From assembly GCA_964429265.1 (NCBI GenBank), contig CAYSBK010000056.1:1-13145 (forward strand): a stretch of DNA of 13,145 bases, written 5' to 3'. The notes beneath the pieces are model-generated. The model had not been told where the DNA came from and did no database searches. It saw only the letters and a list, made by a program, of their open reading frames with translations. The stretch is from CAYSBK01 sp964429265 (GTDB taxonomy: Bacteria > Planctomycetota > Phycisphaerae > Sedimentisphaerales > Anaerobacaceae). A program made the translations under genes and the position numbers. Below, piece after piece: positions 1 through 6,587 of this stretch (the first letter of the stretch is position 1; each line of letters opens with the position of its first letter).

Positions 1-246
1 TCGCAGCTTGCCGTTGCATTTTGCGCAGCGAGCGGTTTTGCCGGCATAGTCTATGGTGACAGCGATTTTCTTTTGACAGTGAGGGCAGCGAAACTTGATT
101 ATGTCCGGCGGGGTGGTTTTCTTCGGCGGTGAGGCAGCGGGGACAGTGAGGCCGTGGTGACAGGCCGGGCAGCGTACGCGCTTGCCGCGGCAAGTGTCGG
201 GGGCTTTGTGTTTTCGGCCACAATGAGGACAGACCAGTTCAATCAT
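1..246 (-). CDS. Tandem zinc-ribbon protein, C-terminal part outside window
   Basis: Partial gene: 82 codons are open from an ATG at 246 down to base 1, so the protein continues beyond the window. Two near-identical zinc-ribbon units are visible: C6-P-H-C9 with C26-P-A-C29, and C54-P-H-C57 with C74-A-K-C77. Both have exactly 16 residues between the cysteine pairs, and a G-K-x-x-R-C stretch precedes each second pair, which suggests an internal duplication. A Pro/Lys/Thr-rich linker (about residues 36-50) joins them. The start is supported by a purine-rich GGCGGGTGG upstream of the ATG. Planctomycetes commonly carry such ribbons at the N-terminus of larger, often membrane-bound proteins; whether this one continues that way cannot be seen. 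A role in zinc binding is well supported, the cellular function is unknown. It is transcribed away from the aspartic-protease-like gene. Confidence 0.75.
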   Translation of the reverse strand, partial: MIELVCPHCGRKHKAPDTCRGKRVRCPACHHGLTVPAASPPKKTTPPDIIKFRCPHCQKKIAVTIDYAGKTARCAKCNGKLR

Positions 247-705
247 ACATCCACCCGCCTTTTCGCAGCCGGTGTTGCTTGTGACAGCGGTGGTCGGTAC
301 CTGCGCGAGGGACAGCCTGAGGAGGTTGCCGAAAACTGCTTTTATCGCCCGCCGGAAGCTATACCGTATGAAGACAGTATAAAGAGTAAATGTCACGAAG
401 ACCAAGGGAAAAAGGCTCGCCATACACCAATTCTTCCGTGACGGTGATTGGCAAGCAGTCTCAAGGTGGGAAAAAGCAGTGGCAGGCGGCGATATTGTGC
501 GAAAAACGGCGTATGGGTGGTAAGACGAGGGGTCGCAGTCCGTGGGGAGGCAGCGACGTGCCGTCAATCGGACATTTTGAAGGGCGGTGGTGACGTGTGC
601 GTTTTATGACAGAAAAGGCGAGGGCTGCTGGTGCGAACAACCGGGTGACGGTGCGGCTATAAGGTGGTAGAGCAGGCCGGGCGGCCGGTATCCTGACTTT
701 GCGCG
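247..705. other. Intergenic stretch without a convincing gene
   Basis: The space between the divergent zinc-ribbon and aspartic-protease-like genes has short open frames on the plus strand (for example 390-593), but their translations are rich in Arg, Gly and Trp, show no domain and have no clear ribosome binding site. Apart from the possible minus-strand promoter and the plus-strand promoter just downstream, I see no RNA gene, repeat array or terminator with a T-run. A small G+C palindrome (GGCCGGGCGGCC) lies near 677-688. Confidence 0.45.
376..405 (-). promoter_or_regulatory. Possible promoter of the zinc-ribbon gene
   Basis: On the minus strand a TATACT box (376-381) lies 18 bases downstream of TTGGTC (400-405). 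This would give a leader of roughly 120 bases before the zinc-ribbon start. The -10 box is good, the -35 box is poor and the spacing is long, so this is a weak call. Confidence 0.3.
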
Positions 706-734
706 TTGCAAGGCGGGCCGGTTTGTGCTATACT
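706..734 (+). promoter_or_regulatory. Sigma70-like promoter of the aspartic-protease-like gene
   Basis: TTGCAA (706-711) and TATACT (729-734) are separated by exactly 17 bases, and a TGC just before the -10 box makes it an extended -10. Transcription would begin near 741, about 20 bases before the ATG at 763. This argues against the TTG at 706 as the start codon, since it lies inside the promoter. Confidence 0.6.
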
Positions 735-762
735 AAGGTCGTACGAAGGGGGGCGTTGCTGG

Positions 763-2430
763 ATGGCTGACAGTGTGAGAAACTTACCGCACCGGAGGAC
801 ACGAGGCTTGGGCCGCGTTACCGGCCATCTTGGTTTTTTGCCGATTCTGCTGGCAGTGTTGGTTTGTGTGGTTGCCGGCGCCGAGCGGTCTGGGTGGCTT
901 CGAGAGACGGTTGACTGGCGGGCGGGTCCAGGTCGGCGCGTCAGGGCGATTCGCTACCCGGCGGACAGACCGGTGGTGACACGCCGGCAACGGCCAGTGA
1001 GCCCCCACAGGCTGGAACTAAGAAGCACAGCAACACCGTCAATTGCTGCGGCCGGTGCCGAGACGCCGCGGTACGTCTATGTAAACGTCATCGACTCGCC
1101 GCCGATTGACGGCTTCGTGCCGTGGGTGGTTGTCGGCGTCACCGACGGCACCGCCGGGTGGGATTTCAATGGGTATCCTTCGGCTGAGGTTTTCGGGGAC
1201 TATCTTACGGGTAGCCCGGAGACGGATTTTGCGGTGGCGATTTTCGATACGGGGGCCAGTGCGAGTCTTTTCAGCGTCAGTGACGTCGTCAAGACGGGCA
1301 TTTATGGGGCGGGTATGGTGACCACTTTGCCGGTGGAGCTTACCGGTGCGACGGGTACGGCGGTTGCCTATACGACGGACCCGCTGGGGATATTCGTGGG
1401 CGGGCTTGATGTTCTGGATGCCAATGGTCTGCTTACGGACGATTCGGCGCTGCTGGGTGAATACAACGTGTCGGTGCTGGCGGGCGACGCGGTGGAATCG
1501 CCGAACCTGCCGACGGCGGTCGGCTCTCCGCTGGCGGTTTTTCTAAGTGCAGCGTTCTGCAACAACAGGGAGGCGGCGGTGACCGTCGACGGCAACGATT
1601 TTTATGCGCCGCATATCAGCTTTTACAGTCTGGGAGATTCGTCGGTGCCGTCGTACTCGAGCGGGCTGGATTTGCAGTTGCGGCCGTCGGACGGCTCGGC
1701 GGTACAGTACATGCCGTGCGAGGTGCTTTGGATGTGCGGCGATGAGCCGGACGGAACGCCGGTATATCCGTCGACCATATGGGGTATGGCTTCGGCGCAG
1801 AGCCTTTACTTTGTTCCCTGGGTCAATGTCGCCGACGGCGGCTACAGCGTCAGCAACCTGACGGACTTCATGTTTGATACCGGTGCGCAAATAACGGTAA
1901 TCAGCAGGACGGTGGCGGCAGGTCTGCACCTTGACCTGGAGAACCCCGATTTCGACGTGGAGATCCAGGATGTCACCGGGGCGGTTACGATTGAGCCGGG
2001 GTTTTATCTCGATTCGCTGCAGATACCGGCCGAGGGCCAATGGCTCGAATACACGAACGCGCCGGTGGTCGTAATAAACGTCGATTCACCCGAAGGCGGC
2101 ACACTTCAGGGGATCGTCGGGATGAATCTCTTTGTAGACCTGAACTTCGTGTTCAAGGGCGGAGGAATGATGGGGCAGGGTTATACGGCGAGACTCGAAT
2201 TCGAGCCTGCCTGCCGGATAGCCGGTGACATCGCCGGCGACTGCTACCAGTGCCGGGTCGATTACGAGGATTTGGCTGCGCTTTGCGATGCGTGGCTTGG
2301 CCGCGGTGAGCCGCGGACGGCGAACTGGAATCCCAACGCCGACATTGCGCCTCCGGCGGGTCCGGACGGCAGCATCGACTTTCTCGACTTTGCGGTACTG
2401 GCGTCGAATTGGCTGCAGAGCGGGCCTTGA
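763..2430 (+). CDS. Secreted two-lobed (double DTG) aspartic-protease-like protein with dockerin-like C-terminus
   Basis: 555 residues. The ATG at 763 is chosen because it follows GAAGGGGGG at a 9-base distance and lies downstream of the promoter. A basic N-terminus followed by a hydrophobic stretch (about residues 22-40) and A-G-A looks like a Sec signal peptide. Two retropepsin/pepsin-type active-site motifs occur: I-F-D162-T-G-A-S and M-F-D372-T-G-A-Q, 210 residues apart. Each is followed by a candidate hydrophobic-hydrophobic-Gly psi-loop motif (V-G-S-P-L near 253-257; G-I-V-G-M-N-L-F at 450-457). Monomeric pepsins have the same arrangement of one DTG per lobe. The C-terminus (about 488-551) has two dockerin-like helical repeats rich in Asp, ending D-F-A-V-L-A-S-N-W-L, the planctomycete style. 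Expected role: exported protease, or a protein using that fold. The substrate is unknown and activity is inferred from the motifs only. The gene appears monocistronic. Confidence 0.8.
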   Translation: MADSVRNLPHRRTRGLGRVTGHLGFLPILLAVLVCVVAGAERSGWLRETVDWRAGPGRRVRAIRYPADRPVVTRRQRPVSPHRLELRSTATPSIAAAGAETPRYVYVNVIDSPPIDGFVPWVVVGVTDGTAGWDFNGYPSAEVFGDYLTGSPETDFAVAIFDTGASASLFSVSDVVKTGIYGAGMVTTLPVELTGATGTAVAYTTDPLGIFVGGLDVLDANGLLTDDSALLGEYNVSVLAGDAVESPNLPTAVGSPLAVFLSAAFCNNREAAVTVDGNDFYAPHISFYSLGDSSVPSYSSGLDLQLRPSDGSAVQYMPCEVLWMCGDEPDGTPVYPSTIWGMASAQSLYFVPWVNVADGGYSVSNLTDFMFDTGAQITVISRTVAAGLHLDLENPDFDVEIQDVTGAVTIEPGFYLDSLQIPAEGQWLEYTNAPVVVINVDSPEGGTLQGIVGMNLFVDLNFVFKGGGMMGQGYTARLEFEPACRIAGDIAGDCYQCRVDYEDLAALCDAWLGRGEPRTANWNPNADIAPPAGPDGSIDFLDFAVLASNWLQSGP

Positions 2431-2480
2431 GCCGACCGCGACGGCTGATTACATCTCGAACGTATCCATTCCGCATTTGT

Positions 2481-2509
2481 TTGACACAATCTCGATGCGC
2501 AAATATGAT
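2481..2509 (+). promoter_or_regulatory. Strong sigma70-like promoter of waaA
   Basis: A perfect TTGACA (2481-2486), a 17-base spacer and TATGAT (2504-2509) lie directly upstream of waaA. Transcription would start near 2516, giving a leader of only about 22 bases that contains GGAG (2526-2529). No T-rich terminator was found between the preceding stop codon and this promoter. Confidence 0.7.
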
Positions 2510-2538
2510 GAGCGTGCATTGTTTCGGAGCACGTGTGG

Positions 2539-3858
2539 ATGAGATACCTGATTGACGTGGCGTATCTGCTGGCGGCGGTCGGGCTGAGCCCGGTGGTGAT
2601 TTATCGAATGCTGTGGCAGAAACGCTACCGCAGGGGGTGGGGGAATCGGTTCGGCAAGGTTGAGCGGCGCCGGCCTGAAAGGAAGTGTATATGGATACAC
2701 GCGGTCAGCGTCGGCGAGGTCAACGCCACCAGGACGCTGGTTGCGGAACTGAAAAGGAAACTGCCCGATTTTGAAATCGTAATAAGCAGTACCACCGACA
2801 CGGGTTTCGCACGTGCCGAGACGCTTTACGGCGGCGAGCACTGCGTGTTTTATTTTCCGCTGGATTTATCGTGGGTGGTTGCAAAGGTATTTCGCAGCAT
2901 AAACCCGGCCGTGTGTCTTCTAATGGAGCTGGAGGTCTGGCCGAACTTCGTTGCCACGGCCCAGCGCCTGCAAATACCCGTGGTCATCGTCAACGGGCGG
3001 ATTACCCGCAAGAGCTGCCGGCGGTTCGGGATGGTCAAGCCGCTGGCGGCGTGGATGTTTCGCAAGATAGACCTGGTCCTTGCGCAGAGCGATGAGTACG
3101 CCCGGCGTTTCGCGGCCGTTGGTGTTGTGCCGGAGCGGGTGGTCGTTACCGGTTCGCTGAAATATGACACGGCGGAGGTAACGGACAGCGTGGAAGGCGT
3201 CGAGGTCTTGAGGGAACAACTGGACGTGGGTGATGAGCGGGTCCTGGTAGCAGGCGGAACGGGTCCCGGTGAAGAGAAGATTCTGCTGGATGTGTACGGG
3301 CGGCTCAGGCGGCAGTTTGAGGACCTGCGGCTTGTGATTGTGCCGCGCAAGCCCGAGCGATTTGGCGAGGTGGCGGAGCTGATTGAGCGGTCGGGCTTCG
3401 AGTTCGTGCGGTTCAGTTCGATTAAATCAGGCGGGGAGAAGGTTGGTGGGAAGGTGCCGGTGATACTGGGTGACACGATGGGGGATTTGAGGAAGTTCTA
3501 CTGCCTTGCGGACGTTGCGTTTGTCGGGCGGTCGCTGGTTCCGATGGGCGGCTCGGATATGATAGAGGCGGTGGCGCTGGGCAAGTGCTGCGTGTTCGGG
3601 CCGCACACGTTCAATTTCGCGCAGACGGTCGAAGACCTGCTGGCTGAAAACGGGGCAATTCAGGTCAACAATGCGGATGAACTTCTGGCGGCTCTGCGAA
3701 AATGCCTCGGTGAGCCTTCGTATGCGGCGAAGATAGCCGCCGCAGGCAGGGCCGTCGTGAAAAAAAACCAGGGCGCCACGCAGCGAAGCGTCGAGAAAAT
3801 AATGCAGTTGACACAGTCGCTCGGAATCAGACCTAACCCGACGCCGCGGCCGGTCTGA
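2539..3858 (+). CDS. waaA: 3-deoxy-D-manno-octulosonic acid (Kdo) transferase, GT30
   Basis: 439 residues, close to the 425 of E. coli WaaA. The enzyme moves Kdo from CMP-Kdo onto the lipid A precursor at the inner face of the cytoplasmic membrane. Family landmarks are in order: an N-terminal hydrophobic helix (about 4-22), a basic R-R-G-W-G-N-R-F-G stretch, H-A-V-S-V-G-E with the catalytic Glu at 60, E-L-E-V-W-P-N (130-136), N-G-R (152-154), G-S-L-K-Y-D (205-210), V-P-R-K-P-E-R-F (268-275), G-D-T-M-G (311-315) and G-P-H-T-F-N-F (354-360). The acceptor/donor loop usually written G-G-H-N reads G-G-S-D here (337-340). The ATG at 2539 sits 9 bases after GGAG; the GTG six bases upstream is too close to that site. 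The 3' end overlaps the convergent methyltransferase gene by 26 bases. Confidence 0.95.
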   Translation: MRYLIDVAYLLAAVGLSPVVIYRMLWQKRYRRGWGNRFGKVERRRPERKCIWIHAVSVGEVNATRTLVAELKRKLPDFEIVISSTTDTGFARAETLYGGEHCVFYFPLDLSWVVAKVFRSINPAVCLLMELEVWPNFVATAQRLQIPVVIVNGRITRKSCRRFGMVKPLAAWMFRKIDLVLAQSDEYARRFAAVGVVPERVVVTGSLKYDTAEVTDSVEGVEVLREQLDVGDERVLVAGGTGPGEEKILLDVYGRLRRQFEDLRLVIVPRKPERFGEVAELIERSGFEFVRFSSIKSGGEKVGGKVPVILGDTMGDLRKFYCLADVAFVGRSLVPMGGSDMIEAVALGKCCVFGPHTFNFAQTVEDLLAENGAIQVNNADELLAALRKCLGEPSYAAKIAAAGRAVVKKNQGATQRSVEKIMQLTQSLGIRPNPTPRPV

Positions 3859-4750
3859 GCTTACGGACTGCTGCAGCGATGTGTGGGGGGGCTGTGCCGC
3901 AGCAGCCGCCGATGATTTTTGCACCGGCGATGCGTATCTTTTCGGCGGCCTGGGCGAAGTCGTCCGGGTCAACGCGGTAAACGCTTTTGCCGTCGAGCAG
4001 TTGTGGCTTGCCGGCGTTTGGTTCGGCCAGGAGCAGCACATCGACATTTTGCTTTTCGATGGTCGAGGCAAAACGTTCGGCGAGCCTGACGTAGCCCTCG
4101 AGGTCGGCGGTGCCGCAGTTGAAGCCGACGGCATCGACGCCGAGTGAGCCTATCTGCGACACTGCTGCCTCGACCGAAACTCCCATCATCGTTCTGAAGT
4201 CGCCTCCTACCTGCTCAAAGGCCATTGAGGCGAAGACCGGCAACCCATCCGCAGCGGACAAAACAGCTTCGATTGCTATGGCAATCTCGTCCAGCGCCGC
4301 CATTGTCTCGATGATGAAGCCATCGACGCCGTGGTCCCGCAAGGCCCGGGCTTGTCGGCTGAAGGCTTGTTTTAGTTCGTCGGGTGCGAGATTGCCGAGC
4401 GGTTTGAGGAAATCACCCGTCGGGCCGATGTCTCCGAGGACGTATCTGTCGGGGCCGACCGCTCGGCGGGCAAGGCTTGCGGCGGCGGCGTTTAGCTGGT
4501 CAGCCCTGTCGGCAAGGCCGTGCCGGGCCAGTGCGTACCGGTTGGCGCCGAAGGTATTGGTCAGCACGGCGTCGCTGCCGGCCTCGATGTACGCCCGATG
4601 AACCTCGGCGATGATGTCAGCGGCCTCAACGTTGAGCAGTTCGTTGCAAGTTCCCGCCTCGACGCCGCGTATGATCAACTGCGTTCCCATCGCGCCGTCG
4701 AGAATCAACAGGCCCTGAGTTAGTTTTTGTTTCAAGCTTTGCCTGGCCAC
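3833..4750 (-). CDS. Stand-alone homocysteine S-methyltransferase domain protein (MetH N-terminal / MmuM type)
   Basis: 305 residues, the size of a single homocysteine-binding methyltransferase barrel. It opens with L-D-G-A-M-G-T-Q-L (17-25), the hallmark start seen in MetH, and has T-N-T-F-G-A-N (64-70). The three zinc-binding cysteines are present: G-F-N-C212-G and G-G-C283-C284-G. The family activates homocysteine thiolate on zinc and methylates it to methionine. No folate, cobalamin or SAM-reactivation domain is attached, so the methyl donor (S-methylmethionine, betaine, or a corrinoid protein encoded elsewhere) cannot be told. The start is GTG, 8 bases after GAGGT; no ATG is better placed. 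It is the last gene of operon B, 25 bases after the lipoprotein gene, and converges on waaA. It could be half of a split MetH. Confidence 0.85.
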   Translation of the reverse strand: MARQSLKQKLTQGLLILDGAMGTQLIIRGVEAGTCNELLNVEAADIIAEVHRAYIEAGSDAVLTNTFGANRYALARHGLADRADQLNAAAASLARRAVGPDRYVLGDIGPTGDFLKPLGNLAPDELKQAFSRQARALRDHGVDGFIIETMAALDEIAIAIEAVLSAADGLPVFASMAFEQVGGDFRTMMGVSVEAAVSQIGSLGVDAVGFNCGTADLEGYVRLAERFASTIEKQNVDVLLLAEPNAGKPQLLDGKSVYRVDPDDFAQAAEKIRIAGAKIIGGCCGTAPPHIAAAVRKLRPAAASG

Positions 4751-4775
4751 GATATGGCACCTCGCTTTGCAGACC

Positions 4776-5624
4776 CTATCGTTTCAGTTCGACTATATTG
4801 CCGCCGGTCACGAGATATTCGTGCCGGTAGCGGTGTGGGTCGGGCCGACTGAACATAACCTTCCGCTGTCGGGGGGTCAACCGCATTGGTTTGAGTGAGC
4901 TTAGCCTTATGGTCGCCCATCGGCTGAGGGTGTTGCCATCGGGCGAGTTGATTTCTATCAGCGTTGGTGCGTAACTTTTCGGGTGAACCTGCCGGTAATT
5001 ATCCAGCGTAACCACGAGTTTGAGTCGCCCGTCGCGGCCGAAGTACTCGATCTTGCGGACTAAGTAGTCGCAGCAATAGATGTATATTTTTTTGAAGACG
5101 TGGCCGTTGCTGTCGGCCACCGTCAAGACGTCGTAGGCTCGCTCGTTCGAGAGCGTCAGGTTGGGGTAGCCGTCGAGCTTTGTAGCGCCAAATGCGTCGA
5201 GCAGAAGGACGGGGCTGAGCGGCACGCCGGCGATGTGCTCTTGCTGCGACCATTTGCCCCACCAGTAACTGCTGATCTGCTTCGGCTTTATGGCCAGCCA
5301 GAACTCGTGCTGATTTGAGCCGAGCACAATGCCTTTTGGATTGAAGCCCACGTCGCCCTGCAGGTATATCTCGGCGGGCGGATTGAGCCACAGCTTCAGC
5401 GGGAAGTTCTCTTTCTTGAGCTTTCCATTCTTGTCTTTGTATCGCAGCAGGCATCGGCCGTAAGCCTTCAGCGGCTCGATGGTACCGCTGCGTTGCCGGA
5501 GCTTCGCAAGGGCCTGGCTGAGGTCTTGCTGGCCGGGACAGACGCGCCTTACAGCCGGCGCCGCACAGCCGGCCACCATCGCTGCCGCCGCCATCGTTGC
5601 GATAACCGTCGTGCGCATTGTCAT
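4776..5624 (-). CDS. Putative lipoprotein, possibly LolA/LolB-like
   Basis: 282 residues. The N-terminus has an Ala-rich hydrophobic stretch ending M-V-A-G-C20, a clear lipobox, so the mature protein should be lipid-anchored at Cys20. The mature part alternates hydrophobic and polar residues as in a beta-rich fold, with L-W-L-N-P-P-A-E-I-Y-L-Q-G-D (78-91), E-F-W-L-A-I-K-P (107-114) and S-S-Y-W-W-G (118-123). This style resembles LolA/LolB-type lipoprotein carriers, but no diagnostic motif fixes the family. Two in-frame ATGs compete: 5624 and 5618. An AGGA lies 7 bases before the second, so the shorter form (280 residues) is equally likely. It lies 37 bases after the 166-residue gene and 25 before the methyltransferase, hence probably co-transcribed. 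No direct functional link to methionine synthesis is visible. Confidence 0.75.
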   Translation of the reverse strand: MTMRTTVIATMAAAAMVAGCAAPAVRRVCPGQQDLSQALAKLRQRSGTIEPLKAYGRCLLRYKDKNGKLKKENFPLKLWLNPPAEIYLQGDVGFNPKGIVLGSNQHEFWLAIKPKQISSYWWGKWSQQEHIAGVPLSPVLLLDAFGATKLDGYPNLTLSNERAYDVLTVADSNGHVFKKIYIYCCDYLVRKIEYFGRDGRLKLVVTLDNYRQVHPKSYAPTLIEINSPDGNTLSRWATIRLSSLKPMRLTPRQRKVMFSRPDPHRYRHEYLVTGGNIVELKR

Positions 5625-5661
5625 ATCCTGTGCCTACCCGAAATGGTTTTTGCCGTGCCGG

Positions 5662-6162
5662 TCACAACTGTCCCCGCAGTATCTGCGTGATTTGCGAAGA
5701 CAATTGCTCGATTTGTTCTTCGCTGAGGTGGGGGTCGACGACCTCAACGAAGTCGTCGGTAGTGCCCGTTATGCGCAGCCGCCAGATATCCTGTCCGCCG
5801 ACGGTGTATGTCGAGTCATACTTGAGCCGGCGGCGGCGCATCAGCACCAGCGCCAGAACGAACCTGAAATTAAGCTTTTCCGGGTCGGTTTCCTCGGCGA
5901 GGCGTTCGAAAAACGCCATCAGCATACCGTCGTCGATGAATAACTGTTTCTTGGGTTCACCGGTGGGGAGCCTGGTTTTCCAGTAGCAGTAAACGGGGGG
6001 CTTATGCTGGTCCCAGAACTGGATACAGTAGTCGCGTCTTTGCAATCCCTGGTCGGTTTGTACCAGTGCGGCGATGTATTCCTGGCCGGGCTGTATCTTC
6101 TGGCCGGTGCCGCAGCACTGGCCGAGGGGTTTTTCAATGTTCCATTCATCGGTCAGCGGCAT
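5662..6162 (-). CDS. Conserved-looking hypothetical protein with N-terminal Cys-rich motif
   Basis: 166 residues from the ATG at 6162. This start has GAGGTG eight to nine bases upstream; the alternative GTG at 6171 lies within that binding site. I do not recognise a named family, although the opening pattern (W-N-I-E-K-P-L-G-x-C16-C17-G-T-G, then P-G-Q-E-Y, then R-R-D-Y-C46) is of a kind I associate with planctomycete hypothetical proteins. The three cysteines could bind a metal. The middle (about 78-112) is helical with a K-L-N-F-R-F-V-L-A-L-V-L-M-R-R-R-R-L segment, and the C-terminus (146-164) looks like an amphipathic helix. No signal peptide is visible, so it is probably cytoplasmic. The gene overlaps the end of the helix-hairpin-helix gene by 17 bases, which suggests translational coupling. 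Confidence 0.75.
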   Translation of the reverse strand: MPLTDEWNIEKPLGQCCGTGQKIQPGQEYIAALVQTDQGLQRRDYCIQFWDQHKPPVYCYWKTRLPTGEPKKQLFIDDGMLMAFFERLAEETDPEKLNFRFVLALVLMRRRRLKYDSTYTVGGQDIWRLRITGTTDDFVEVVDPHLSEEQIEQLSSQITQILRGQL

Positions 6163-6586
6163 TGGGTGCACCTCGCGCTTGGGCCTGGTCGAATACCAGC
6201 CAGGGGCTGATTTTTTCGACGGTCCTCGGCCCGATGCCGGGGACGTTCTGCAAATCTTCGGGTTTTTCGAAGGGCAATTTCGCGGTGTCGTCGTTGCGGG
6301 CCCGGCGGCGGTAGGCGTGGATCGCCTCGGCCCGATTGATGCCGATTCCGGGCAGCCTTATCAGGCTGGCGACCGGGGCGGTGTTCGGATTGAGCTTTTG
6401 GGGCAGTTGGAGCGGTGTTTGGTTGGCGGCGGGGGCCAGGCAGCGGGCGGCGAAAGGCACGGCCGCAGCGGTGCAGATGCAGGCGGCCGTGATGAAAGCG
6501 GCCTGCCAGAGGGGGCGGTGGCGCTGGTTCGAGAGCGTCTCGTGCGGAAAGGTCGTTACGGTTCTGGGTGCCTGGGGAGATGGCAT
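6146..6586 (-). CDS. Membrane-anchored ComEA-like helix-hairpin-helix protein
   Basis: 146 residues. A polar, basic N-terminus (1-26) is followed by one hydrophobic segment (about 27-47) that could be a membrane anchor or uncleaved signal. Residues 65-132 form a ComEA-type double helix-hairpin-helix: L-N-P-N-T-A (65-70), L-P-G-I-G (78-82), then F-E-K-P-E-D-L (106-112) and V-P-G-I-G-P-R-T (115-122). In ComEA this domain binds double-stranded DNA without sequence preference during uptake by competent cells. A DNA-binding role is well supported by the family; a competence role here is inference, as no other com gene lies in the window. Its ATG begins one base after the stop of the GH10-like gene and has no clear ribosome binding site, so re-initiation by coupling is likely. 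Confidence 0.85.
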   Translation of the reverse strand: MPSPQAPRTVTTFPHETLSNQRHRPLWQAAFITAACICTAAAVPFAARCLAPAANQTPLQLPQKLNPNTAPVASLIRLPGIGINRAEAIHAYRRRARNDDTAKLPFEKPEDLQNVPGIGPRTVEKISPWLVFDQAQARGAPNAADR

Positions 6587-6587
6587 A

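Noticed and set aside
390..593. 67-residue open frame in the left intergenic region
   Set aside because: No convincing ribosome binding site and a composition typical of non-coding G+C-rich sequence.
649..705. tRNA-like GGTGGTAGAGCA near 663-674
   Set aside because: It resembles a tRNA D-arm, but no matching acceptor stem, anticodon arm or GGTTCGA-type T-arm follows.
706..762. Upstream TTG start adding 19 residues to the aspartic-protease-like protein
   Set aside because: It lies in the predicted -35 box and has no ribosome binding site, while the ATG at 763 has a strong one and begins a normal signal peptide.
3427..4134. 235-residue minus-strand frame spanning the waaA / methyltransferase junction
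   Set aside because: It lies across two well-supported genes in other frames and its translation is Arg/Pro/Ser-rich without motifs.
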